From Mycobacterium heckeshornense (GTDB lineage Bacteria; Actinomycetota; Actinomycetes; Mycobacteriales; Mycobacteriaceae): a DNA stretch of 64,000 bases. This document shows positions 18,076 through 25,990 of this stretch, one piece after another (the stretch's first letter is position 1; every line of letters starts with the position of its first letter). Position numbers and translations under genes: made by a program. The notes under the pieces were generated by a model. The model saw nothing but the letters and a program-made list of their open reading frames with translations, was not told where the DNA came from and made no database searches. Location of the stretch: the NCBI RefSeq assembly GCF_016592155.1, contig NZ_AP024237.1, positions 3,596,001 through 3,660,000 on the forward strand. Reading direction: 5' to 3'.

Positions 18076-18852
18076 ATGGGTAGATTTCACCGGCACGACG
18101 ACGGCACCGTGCATACCCATGAGCACGGCGACCACCCGCACACCCACGATCACGGCGACCACAGCGGCTACGACACCGGCCGGCAGCGCATCGACGTGCT
18201 GGAATCGATCTTCGCCGAAAATGACCTCCGCGCCAGTTATAACCGGGCGGCGTTCGACAAACACGGCGTCCGGGCGCTGAACCTGATGAGTTCGCCGGGC
18301 TCCGGCAAGACGACCGTACTGAAAGCCACCCTCGACGAGTTCGCCGGCGAGATCGCCGTCGGAGTGATCGAAGGTGACATCGCGACCGACTTGGACGCGG
18401 CCAAGCTCAGCGGCCGCGGTGCCCAGATATCGCTGCTCAACACCGGAAACGGATTCGGCGGCGAATGCCATCTCGACGCCCCCATGGTCAACCGTGCCTT
18501 GCAGGGCCTAGATCTCGCCGAGCTGGATCTGGTCATCATCGAAAACGTCGGAAATCTGGTATGCCCAGCGGAATTCGATGTCGGGGAGCACGCCAAGGCG
18601 ATGGTGTACTCGGTCACCGAGGGTGACGACAAGCCGTTGAAATACCCGGTGATGTTCCGCGCGGTGGATGTGGTGCTGCTCAACAAGATCGACTTGGTTC
18701 CGTATCTGGATGTCGACGTGGACAGCTACACCGCCCACGTCCGCGAGGTCAACCCGACGGCGACCATCCTGCCGGTCAGCGCCCGCACCGGCGACGGCAT
18801 GTCGGCCTGGTTCGCGTGGTTGCGCCGATTCGCTGCGGGCAGTTCGGCGTGA
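18076..18852 (+). CDS. hypB: Hydrogenase nickel-incorporation GTPase HypB
   Basis: SIMIBI-class GTPase of 258 residues that drives nickel insertion into hydrogenase. A His-rich nickel-storage tail (HEHGDHPHTHDHGDHSG) occupies the first 35 residues; the P-loop SSPGSGKTT, the metal-site CHLD, and the specificity motif NKID follow. ATG 18076 is preferred because GAAAGGTG lies just before it; an in-frame GTG at 18067 is possible. The stop codon overlaps the next start by four bases. Confidence 0.94.
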   Translation: MGRFHRHDDGTVHTHEHGDHPHTHDHGDHSGYDTGRQRIDVLESIFAENDLRASYNRAAFDKHGVRALNLMSSPGSGKTTVLKATLDEFAGEIAVGVIEGDIATDLDAAKLSGRGAQISLLNTGNGFGGECHLDAPMVNRALQGLDLAELDLVIIENVGNLVCPAEFDVGEHAKAMVYSVTEGDDKPLKYPVMFRAVDVVLLNKIDLVPYLDVDVDSYTAHVREVNPTATILPVSARTGDGMSAWFAWLRRFAAGSSA

Positions 18853-19349
18853 CGATGGCTGCGAACAGGCCCCGCATCCTGGTGGCCGGCATCGGCAACA
18901 TCTTTCTCGGCGACGACGGGTTTGGCCCCGAGGTGTTGCGGCAACTGCCGGACCGGCTCACCTCGGAGTCGGTGCGCGTCAGCGACTACGGAATTGCAGG
19001 CATGCATCTGGCCTACGACCTGCTCGAGGGATGGGACGCCTTGGTCCTGGTCGACGCGCTGCCCAACCGCGGTTGCCCGGGGAGTCTGCACGTCTTCGAG
19101 GCCGACCACGGGTGGCTGGCGTCCGGGCCGGCGCTCGACGCGCATGCGATGGACCCTGCGGCGGTGTTCGCGAGCCTTCGCGCCCTCGGCGGGGTGGCGC
19201 CGAGGACTATCGTGGTGGGGTGTGAGGTCGCCGAGCTCGCCGACCGGATGGGCTTGAGCGAGCCTGTGCGTTCAGCGGTGCCGGAGGCCATAGCAGCGGT
19301 CGAGTCGGCGGTGGCGATGCTGGCTGAAGCGGCCGCGCGGGAGGTTTGA
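18849..19349 (+). CDS. Hydrogenase maturation endopeptidase (HyaD/HupD type)
   Basis: Protease of 166 residues that trims the C-terminus of the [NiFe]-hydrogenase large subunit after nickel insertion. The family signature GIGNIFLGDDGFGPEV is near residue 14, with the Asp that senses nickel; the second acidic residue is in LVLVDALP and the His in the segment LDAHAMDP. GTG 18849 gives a four-base overlap with hypB; ATG 18855 is an alternative. Its presence implies a [NiFe]-hydrogenase large subunit elsewhere in the genome. Confidence 0.9.
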   Translation: MTMAANRPRILVAGIGNIFLGDDGFGPEVLRQLPDRLTSESVRVSDYGIAGMHLAYDLLEGWDALVLVDALPNRGCPGSLHVFEADHGWLASGPALDAHAMDPAAVFASLRALGGVAPRTIVVGCEVAELADRMGLSEPVRSAVPEAIAAVESAVAMLAEAAAREV

Positions 19350-19354
19350 CAGCG

Positions 19355-19600
19355 ATGTGTTTGGGGATCCCCGGCCGAGTCGTCCGGATGCTCGACGGCT
19401 ACGACGGACAGCTCGCGCTGGTTGACGTCGCCGGCGAAACCCGCAAGGTCAATGTCGGCATGCTGCCCGACGACACGTTCGCCCCGGGCGACTGGGTGAT
19501 CATCCACATGGGTTTCGTGGTCGAGAAAACCGATCGGGCCGGCGCCGAGCAGGCGATGGCGGGTTTGGAGTTGATGGGCCGAGGCGACAGCCCGGTATGA
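19355..19600 (+). CDS. hypC: Hydrogenase assembly chaperone HypC
   Basis: Small chaperone of 81 residues that works with HypD to build the Fe(CN)2CO centre and holds the large subunit precursor. It starts MCLGIPGRV, with the essential Cys2. ATG 19355 is therefore fixed; the frame to 19346 would place extra residues before it. A GGGAGG site lies about 12 bases upstream. hypD, hypE and hypF are not in the window. It ends 15 bases from the convergent GntR gene. Confidence 0.93.
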   Translation: MCLGIPGRVVRMLDGYDGQLALVDVAGETRKVNVGMLPDDTFAPGDWVIIHMGFVVEKTDRAGAEQAMAGLELMGRGDSPV

Positions 19601-19615
19601 CGGCGAGCAGCCCCG

Positions 19616-21115
19616 CTACAGCCACCACGACGCGGCGGCGTCCAGGTGGCGGCGGGTGCGATAGCGGGCCAGACTATCGTCACCGTCATCGATCGCCCGG
19701 ATGATCCGCAGGTGCGCGTGCTCCACCTCGATGACATCGGCCCGGCTTACCGGCCGCGGGTCCAGACTCGCCCACTGCCGGCGAAACAGCTCCACCAGTA
19801 TCCGCAGAAACAACTCCAATACAGGATTTCCCGCGAGCTGTGCCAGCCCGGTATGGAACAAGAATTCCGCCATCCCGGCTTTGCGGAGGTCATCCGAAGT
19901 CGCGACGATAGGGTGGCGGTGCACGTCGAGAAATGCTTGCACGTCTTGGTGTTCACGCCGGTCAACCACTTTCGCGACATTGTCGATCTCGATCGCATCG
20001 CGCACCAGACGCAAGTCTTCGCGGGTCGGTTTGCGGTACTGCAAATACAGCGCGATCGTGTCGATGCTGGCCTGCGCCCGCGGCCTGGCCACGACCAGCC
20101 CGCCGCCGGGCCCGCGCCGCATACGAGCGACGGCGTGATATTCCAACAGCCGCACCGCTTCTCGAAACACCGATCGGCTCACCCCGTAGCGGTTCAGCAA
20201 CTGGTTTTCGGTTCCGACGACCGAGCCAAGCCGCCAGCCACTGGTGGCGATATCGTCTTGGATGGTGGCAGCTAACAGCTCGGCGAGCTTGACGTGCGGT
20301 GCCTCGGAGGTCTCGCGGCGCCGACGTCGCGACGGTATTGCCCGGGCAGAACCGTGATGTCGCTGCAGCCAGTCAGTCACCGATTGGACGTGGCGCTCGG
20401 TAAGCGTCCTGGCGCGCGCAGAATCACCGGCCGTAGCCGCGGCGACGATCGCCGAGTGGTCGTCGTGCGTACGGTTCACCGCCTCGACGGTGTCACGCGC
20501 CGTATCCGGGCGGGAATCTTGAGCGAATCGCACGGTCAGCCGCATAAGGATATCGATGAACAGTCGCAGCACCGGGTTTTTCGATTGCTCGGCAAGTGCC
20601 ACATGGAATTCGTCACGAGCCATCACTGAACCGCGGATACGCTGTTTCTCCGCCATCAACACCCCACGGAGACGGTCGATCCCGGCCTCGTCGATGCGTT
20701 CTGCGGCCAGCGCTGCCGCCAACGGCTCCAGCAAGAGGCGTGCATTGAGCAGATGATCGATCGTAATACCCAGATATTCCAGGTAGATCACGACAGCCCG
20801 GGTTGCCGCTGCGGGGTCAGGCTCGGCGACGAACAGACCGCCATTGGGTCCGCGGCGCATGTGGGCAACCCGATGGTGCTCGACCAGGCGAACGGCTTCC
20901 CGCAGGACTGAGCGGCTCACCCGATAGCGTTGCCGTAGAGCCTGTTCGGAGCCCAACGATTCTCCGATCGGCCAGCCTCGGCGAACAATGTCGGCTTCGA
21001 TGCGTCGGGCGATCTGTGCGGCCCGTTTATCGGGGCGCTGCTCAAGGCCGGAACTGCCCACGGGCGCCTTCCACACACCGTCCGACCTAGTCGGCGACCC
21101 GCTGCTAGTGGTCAT
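19616..21115 (-). CDS. Double-length GntR/FadR-type regulator (Rv3060c-like)
   Basis: Transcriptional regulator of 499 residues built from two full GntR units in tandem. Each half has a winged helix (VSRSVLREAVRLVEHHRVAHMRRG-type in both, around residues 70-95 and 325-350) followed by an FCD-like helical effector domain. The internal duplication means one chain carries two DNA-binding domains, where ordinary family members dimerise. ATG 21115 is chosen over 21130 for the start. It lies just downstream of the thiolase-like gene and near fadE22, so it may regulate this acyl-CoA cluster, perhaps at the GAGTGTACT palindromes. Confidence 0.9.
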   Translation of the reverse strand: MTTSSGSPTRSDGVWKAPVGSSGLEQRPDKRAAQIARRIEADIVRRGWPIGESLGSEQALRQRYRVSRSVLREAVRLVEHHRVAHMRRGPNGGLFVAEPDPAAATRAVVIYLEYLGITIDHLLNARLLLEPLAAALAAERIDEAGIDRLRGVLMAEKQRIRGSVMARDEFHVALAEQSKNPVLRLFIDILMRLTVRFAQDSRPDTARDTVEAVNRTHDDHSAIVAAATAGDSARARTLTERHVQSVTDWLQRHHGSARAIPSRRRRRETSEAPHVKLAELLAATIQDDIATSGWRLGSVVGTENQLLNRYGVSRSVFREAVRLLEYHAVARMRRGPGGGLVVARPRAQASIDTIALYLQYRKPTREDLRLVRDAIEIDNVAKVVDRREHQDVQAFLDVHRHPIVATSDDLRKAGMAEFLFHTGLAQLAGNPVLELFLRILVELFRRQWASLDPRPVSRADVIEVEHAHLRIIRAIDDGDDSLARYRTRRHLDAAASWWL

Positions 21116-21136
21116 TGACTGCTGCCGCAAAGGAAT

Positions 21137-22333
21137 TCAGCATGTCAGTAGCATGCAACCGGCGATCGGGCCGCCGCCCACTGCTACCGCGGCTACTTCC
21201 GGGCGCGGCGACACCTGGCGCTCGCCGGCGTCTCCCCGCAACTGCAGGCACGCCTCGTGCAACACCCAGTAGCCGTGCATCCGCCCGGCAGATAGTTGGC
21301 CACCGTAGGTGTTCAGTGGCAGTATCCCGTCAAGGGCGATCCGCGTCGCACCCTCGACGAACGGGCCCGCCTCGCCGTCGCCGCAGAGGCCAAGCGCTTC
21401 CAGCCACGCCAGCGTCAGGAAGGTGAACCCGTCGTACAGCTCAGCGATGCCGACGTCAGTGGGCCGCAGATCCGTTCGCGACCATAGCTGGGCCGCAGCA
21501 TCAACCGACGCCATCTTCGGGTAGTCCTCGCGATGAAACCACCCACCGGCACCGTTGGACCCACCGATCGCCTCGACTGCCACGGGCCGGTGCGGGCAAT
21601 CGCGCGCATACGGTGCCGCCGACACCACGACCGCGATCGAGCCGTCGACGGGTACATCACAGTCCAGCAGCCCGAACGGCGAAGACACCGGCCGCGCCGC
21701 CAGATAATCGGCCATTGTCAACGGTTCTCGGTACACCGCGAGCGGATTCAACGCGGCATTGCGTCGGCTGTTGATCGCTAGCCAACCCAGCTGCTCCTTG
21801 GTGGTTCCATACAGCTGCATGTGGCGTCGGCAATTCAACGCCAACCAATTCGCCGCGGAATAGGCATGGGCGGCGACGAGTTCAGCCACGTCGTCCATCG
21901 GACCGATAGCTGGCCGATCCCCGTCGGCGGGTGATTCGACGATCCGCGCCAGGGCTGGACGCGGCGCGTTGGCCGATGACGGCGACGTCGGCACGGTGCC
22001 GCCGATCATCTGGACCGTCCGGTAGACCAACACATGACGCGCCCGCTTCTCCGCGACCGCCAGGCACGCCGACATCACCGGACTCAACAGACCACCGGTA
22101 TCGAAACCGGTTCCGCAGTCGCGGGGTTCGATGCCTAGCTCGGTGCTGACCTCATCGGGCGGGGTATCCCCGAGGGTAGCGATGCCATCGACGTCGCTTG
22201 CCGCCAGGCCAGCGTCGGCGATCGCGGCGCGCACCGCTTCCAGCGTCAGCTCGAGCCCGGGAATGCCGGTGCGGCGGCCGATCCGCGAGATGCCGACACC
22301 GGACAGGATCGCGTCCTTTTCGAAGTACCGCAT
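21137..22333 (-). CDS. Thiolase/lipid-transfer-like protein
   Basis: Thiolase-fold protein of 398 residues of the SCP-x/Ltp type, which in actinobacteria usually acts with a DUF35 partner in degradation of steroid or branched acyl-CoA side chains. The sequence starts ILSGVGISRIGRRTGIPGLELTLEAVRAAIADAGL and ends with a family-like GGGPIAGCMLL. A His in NTYGGQLSAGRMHGYW fits the thiolase His region. The nucleophilic Cys of biosynthetic thiolases is not evident at the usual site, as expected for aldolase-like members. ATG 22333 follows GGCGGAG. It is divergent from the DUF35 gene across a perfect palindrome. Confidence 0.82.
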   Translation of the reverse strand: MRYFEKDAILSGVGISRIGRRTGIPGLELTLEAVRAAIADAGLAASDVDGIATLGDTPPDEVSTELGIEPRDCGTGFDTGGLLSPVMSACLAVAEKRARHVLVYRTVQMIGGTVPTSPSSANAPRPALARIVESPADGDRPAIGPMDDVAELVAAHAYSAANWLALNCRRHMQLYGTTKEQLGWLAINSRRNAALNPLAVYREPLTMADYLAARPVSSPFGLLDCDVPVDGSIAVVVSAAPYARDCPHRPVAVEAIGGSNGAGGWFHREDYPKMASVDAAAQLWSRTDLRPTDVGIAELYDGFTFLTLAWLEALGLCGDGEAGPFVEGATRIALDGILPLNTYGGQLSAGRMHGYWVLHEACLQLRGDAGERQVSPRPEVAAVAVGGGPIAGCMLLTC

Positions 22334-22358
22334 CAGCTCCGCCCACAAGACCGACGAA

Positions 22359-22378
22359 TAATAGAGTGTACTCTATTA
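22359..22378. promoter_or_regulatory. Perfect 20-bp palindromic operator
   Basis: TAATAGAGTGTACTCTATTA: nine-base arms around a GT centre, between the divergent thiolase-like and DUF35 genes. It ends four bases before the DUF35 GTG start, so the DUF35 transcript is probably leaderless and this site would overlap its start region. The core GAGTGTACT recurs upstream of fadE22. Confidence 0.75.
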
Positions 22379-22381
22379 GCC

Positions 22382-22834
22382 GTGCCGACCGAGCCGCAAT
22401 CGTCGCGTCCACCCCGCATGCTTCCTGACGACCGCGCCTTATGGTCGCGCGACACCGAGGGCCGATTGCTCATCGAGCACTGCGACAGTTGCCCGCGCTG
22501 GGTTCATCCTCCGAGCGCACAATGCCCCCGGTGCGGCGGTCCACTGCTCGCACGCCCCGTGTCCGGCCGCGGCACAGTATTGACGTATACGGTTAACTTC
22601 CATCCTTATAACCCGGCGGTGCCGACACCGTACGTCATCGCCATTGTCGAGCTCGCCGAACAACCGGGATTGCGGCTTGCCACTAATATCGTTGACTGCG
22701 AACCGGATTCGGTGGTCTGCGGTATGCCGGTCGAGGTTCAGTTCGAGCAGCAGGGAACCGGCGCGGACGCCGTCTTCGTCCCGGTGTTCGCCCCGGCCGG
22801 CGACGCCGGCACCGCGCGTCGCGCCCCTACTTGA
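22382..22834 (+). CDS. DUF35 OB-fold acyl-CoA-associated protein
   Basis: Protein of 150 residues with an N-terminal rubredoxin-like zinc ribbon (CDSCPRWVHPPSAQCPRC, about residues 36-53) and a C-terminal OB fold (GRGTVLTYTVNF onward). In actinobacteria such proteins bind thiolase-like partners as in the Ltp2-DUF35 aldolase complex of steroid side-chain degradation. GTG 22382 directly follows the palindrome, with no room for a leader. Its 3' end overlaps the convergent fadE22 end by eight bases. Partnership with the divergent thiolase-like gene is inference from context. Confidence 0.85.
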   Translation: MPTEPQSSRPPRMLPDDRALWSRDTEGRLLIEHCDSCPRWVHPPSAQCPRCGGPLLARPVSGRGTVLTYTVNFHPYNPAVPTPYVIAIVELAEQPGLRLATNIVDCEPDSVVCGMPVEVQFEQQGTGADAVFVPVFAPAGDAGTARRAPT

Positions 22835-24992
22835 GCAGCGGGTCGCGCGGCATCCCAAGAATCCGCTCGGCGATCTGGTTGCGCGTCACCTCAGAAGTCC
22901 CGCCGGCGATCGTCATGCCGCGCGCGCCCATCACCATCCGCGCGATCAGCCCCCCCGCACCCTCGGCGAGCGCGATCTCCGGCCCCAACAGCGCCGCCGC
23001 GATCGCGGCGCCCTCGACCATGTGCTCGGCGAGCTTGAGCTTGGTGATGTTGCCTTCCGGTCCCGGGCCCGCGCCCTCGACGCTGCGGGCGGCGCGGCGC
23101 AGGTTCAGCAGCCGCAGCGCGTGATCTTCGGCCAGGAAGTCGCCGACGCGAATCGCCGCACCCGCCAAGCGATCTGCATGTTTCTGCGCCAGCTGCACCA
23201 GCTGTGACGCGATGCCCTCGTAGAACGACCCGCCGCCCCCAATGCTGACTCGTTCGTTGCCCAGGGTCGCTCGTGCCACGGTCCATCCCGCGTTGGGCTC
23301 CCCGACGACGTCTTCGTCGGGGACGAACACGTCGTTGAAGAACACCTCGTTGAATTCCGAGCCACCGGTGATCTGCCGCAGCGGCCGCACCTCGACCCCC
23401 GGCGCGTTCATGTCGATGATCATCGCGGTGATACCCGCATGCTTGGGTGCGTCCGGGTCGGTGCGCACCGTGGCCAGGCCGCGGCGGCAGTACTGGGCTC
23501 CGCTGGTCCACACTTTCTGCCCGTTGACCCTCCAGCCTCCCTCGACCCGGGTGCCGCGGGTCTTGATGCCGGCGGCATCAGAGCCGGCGTCGGGCTCTGA
23601 GAACAGCTGGCACCAGACCTCCTCTTGCCGCAACGCGGGAAGCACGAATCGTTCGATCTGCGAATCGGTTCCATGCTGGATCAGCGTCAGGATCACCCAT
23701 CCGGTGATCGAGTAGTCGGGGCGCTTGATGCCGGCGGCGGCGAACTCCTGCTCGATCACCAGCTGCTCCACCGCGTCGGCGGCCCGCCCCCACGGCTTGG
23801 GCCAGTGCGGCATGACATAGCCGGTCTCGATCAACTTGGCCAGCTGTGCCTTCTCGTCCAGGCCGGAGATTTCGGCGGCATCGGCGCGGATCCGCGCGCG
23901 CAGTTCTTCGGCCTCGGCCGGCAGGTCCAGGCTGTTGGCGCGGGTGACGCCGGCGGCCGTGCGGTCGAACACATCTCGCGCGGGCCCATCACCGCCGAAC
24001 ATCGCCCTTAGCACCAGCGCCCGGCGAAGATGCAGATGCGCATCGTGCTCCCAGGTGAACCCGATCCCGCCATGCACCTGAATATTGAGTTCGGCGTTGC
24101 GCGCATAGGCCGGAAACGCCAGTGCCGCAGCCACCGCCGCGATCAGACGGAACTGCTCTTCGTCCTCGCCGGCGGCGCGTGCCGCATCCCACACCGCGGC
24201 GGTCGCCGACTCCGCGGCCACCAACATGTTGGCGCAGTGATGCTTGACCGCCTGGAAGGTCGCGATGGTGCGGCCGAATTGCCGGCGAACTTTCGCATAG
24301 TCGACGGCGGCGTCGACGCAGTCCGCCGCCCCGCCGACCGCCTCCGCGGCCACCAACACGCGCGCGCGGGCCAGGGCAGAATCGCGGGCTCCCAACAGCA
24401 CGTCGTCGGCGGTGACCGCGACGTTGGTCAACGTGACACGCCCGGAGCGTCGGGTGGGATCGGTGTTTTTGGGAACCTCCACCGACACGCCGTCGCGGCC
24501 ACGGTCCACCAACAGCACATCGTCACCGGCGGCGATCAACAGCACGTCAGCCAGACCCGCCCCCAGCACAATGCCGGCCTGCCCGTGGGCAGCCCCGCCG
24601 TCGAGGGTGACCCCGCCGCCGAATCCGACACCGGCGGCGAGCGTTCCATCGACCAATCCGGGCAGCAGCCGCGACTTCTGCTCGGCGGTGCCCGCGTGCG
24701 CGAGCACCGCCGAGGCGATCACGGTCGGCACAAACGGTCCTGGCGCCACCGCCCGGCCGAGCTCCTCGACAACCACCACCAGCTCGGGCAGTCCGTAGCC
24801 GGATCCACCGTGCTGCTCATCGATGTGCAGCCCGAGCCAGCCCAGTTCGACGAGCTCCTGCCAAAACGGCGGCCGGGGCTCGTCGGCCGAATCGAGCAGG
24901 GCCCGCGCCGCCCAGCGCGCCTTCTGCGAAGTCAAGAACGCGCGGGCCACCTCGGCGAGTTCGCGATGGTCGTCGGTTAATGCGATACCCAT
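22827..24992 (-). CDS. fadE22: Double-domain acyl-CoA dehydrogenase FadE22
   Basis: Acyl-CoA dehydrogenase of 721 residues composed of two fused dehydrogenase units, as in Rv3061c. The first unit includes VHGGIGFTWEHDAHLHLRRA near residue 330, the second contains the flavin-contacting LFSEPDAGSDAAG and VWTSGAQY (about 460-510) and a C-terminal GGTSEVTRNQIAERILG. Such fusions act on unusual substrates such as steroid side chains. ATG 24992 follows GGAGGAGGG. An operator-like GAGTGTACT is 38 bases upstream, linking it to the thiolase/DUF35 promoter. Confidence 0.93.
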   Translation of the reverse strand: MGIALTDDHRELAEVARAFLTSQKARWAARALLDSADEPRPPFWQELVELGWLGLHIDEQHGGSGYGLPELVVVVEELGRAVAPGPFVPTVIASAVLAHAGTAEQKSRLLPGLVDGTLAAGVGFGGGVTLDGGAAHGQAGIVLGAGLADVLLIAAGDDVLLVDRGRDGVSVEVPKNTDPTRRSGRVTLTNVAVTADDVLLGARDSALARARVLVAAEAVGGAADCVDAAVDYAKVRRQFGRTIATFQAVKHHCANMLVAAESATAAVWDAARAAGEDEEQFRLIAAVAAALAFPAYARNAELNIQVHGGIGFTWEHDAHLHLRRALVLRAMFGGDGPARDVFDRTAAGVTRANSLDLPAEAEELRARIRADAAEISGLDEKAQLAKLIETGYVMPHWPKPWGRAADAVEQLVIEQEFAAAGIKRPDYSITGWVILTLIQHGTDSQIERFVLPALRQEEVWCQLFSEPDAGSDAAGIKTRGTRVEGGWRVNGQKVWTSGAQYCRRGLATVRTDPDAPKHAGITAMIIDMNAPGVEVRPLRQITGGSEFNEVFFNDVFVPDEDVVGEPNAGWTVARATLGNERVSIGGGGSFYEGIASQLVQLAQKHADRLAGAAIRVGDFLAEDHALRLLNLRRAARSVEGAGPGPEGNITKLKLAEHMVEGAAIAAALLGPEIALAEGAGGLIARMVMGARGMTIAGGTSEVTRNQIAERILGMPRDPLLK

Positions 24993-25029
24993 CAGGGCCC
25001 TCCTCCTCGACGGGACGGGCGGTGCAAAT

Positions 25030-25038
25030 GAGTGTACT
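25030..25038. promoter_or_regulatory. GAGTGTACT motif upstream of fadE22
   Basis: The nine-base core GAGTGTACT, imperfectly palindromic with its flanks, repeats the core of the perfect palindrome at 22359-22378. It lies 38 bases upstream of fadE22, where an operator would act. Confidence 0.55.
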
Positions 25039-25077
25039 TAAATGCCTCGGTGGCCCCGCCGCCGGTTGGCTACGGCA

Positions 25078-25836
25078 TCACTTGGGTGCGAACCGCTGTC
25101 CGGCGTCCAGCCGCAGACACTGCCCGTTGAGCATCGGATTGTCCACGATCGCCGCGACCAGCTTGGCGAACTCCTCGGGGCGGCCCAGCCGCCTCGGGAA
25201 CGCCGCGTCCTTAGTCAGCGCGGTCGCGTACTCCTCCGGAATGCCCTTGGTCAGCCCGGTCGCGAACAGGCTCGGCGCAATTGCCAGCACCCGGATGCCC
25301 AGCGAACCCAGGTCGCGTGCCATGGTCAGGCACATCCCCGCGATGCCCGCCTTGGCGGCAGTGTAGGCGACCTGGCCGATCTGTCCCTCGAACGCCGCGA
25401 TCGACGCGGTGTTGATGATGACCCCGCGTTCCTCGTCCTCGGGCTCGTTTTTGCTCATGTGCCACGCCGCCAGCCGGCTGATGTTGAAGGTCGCGATGAG
25501 GTTCAGGTCCACCACCGAGCGGAAGGATTCAAGATCGTGCGGGCCGTCTTTGGTCAGCGTGCGCTTGGCGATCCCGCCGCCCGCCGTCGTCACGCTCACA
25601 TGCAGACCGCCTAGATCGTCGACCGCAGCCTGCAGGGCCTTCTCGGTGCCGGCGAAGTCGGTGACGTCCACCGCATGAAACGGGCCGCCGAGGGCCGTGG
25701 CGACGTCCTTCCCATCGGAACCCTCGCGGTCGAGTATCGCCACGCTGGCGCCGCGCGCGGCCAGCAGCTCGGCGCTGGCACGCCCCATGCCCGAAGCGCC
25801 GCCGATGACGACCACCTTCTTGCCGTTGATCTCCAT
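25078..25836 (-). CDS. SDR-family hydroxyacyl-CoA dehydrogenase (type II-like)
   Basis: Short-chain dehydrogenase of 252 residues most like 3-hydroxyacyl-CoA dehydrogenase type II/HSD10. The NAD site GGASGMG is at about residue 12, Asp (ILDRE) selects NAD, and the catalytic Ser (INTASIAAF) and YTAAK are present. ATG 25836 follows AGGAGG. It reads in the same direction as fadE22 with about 85 bases between, so the pair may carry out successive beta-oxidation steps. Confidence 0.88.
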   Translation of the reverse strand: MEINGKKVVVIGGASGMGRASAELLAARGASVAILDREGSDGKDVATALGGPFHAVDVTDFAGTEKALQAAVDDLGGLHVSVTTAGGGIAKRTLTKDGPHDLESFRSVVDLNLIATFNISRLAAWHMSKNEPEDEERGVIINTASIAAFEGQIGQVAYTAAKAGIAGMCLTMARDLGSLGIRVLAIAPSLFATGLTKGIPEEYATALTKDAAFPRRLGRPEEFAKLVAAIVDNPMLNGQCLRLDAGQRFAPK

Positions 25837-25886
25837 GCAAACCTCCTGGTCTGGTCGGGTCCGATCGCCCGTGTCTCCCCTTGGTT

Positions 25887-25916
25887 GGCCCGGCTCCTCC
25901 TCGGGCCTTCGGCCCG
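25887..25916. repeat. Three alternating complementary hexamers
   Basis: GGCCCG (25887-25892), CGGGCC (25902-25907) and GGCCCG (25911-25916) can form two mutually exclusive hairpins, one with a TTC triloop. The segment lies in the divergent region between the SDR gene and ligB. It could be an attenuator-like element or simply an interspersed GC-rich palindrome. Confidence 0.4.
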
Positions 25917-25990
25917 CGTCGTCACCCGGATCACAAGCACGCTATCGCGACGCCGGTTAGCAGTTGGCGCCAGCCGTGTAAAGCTGAGCT

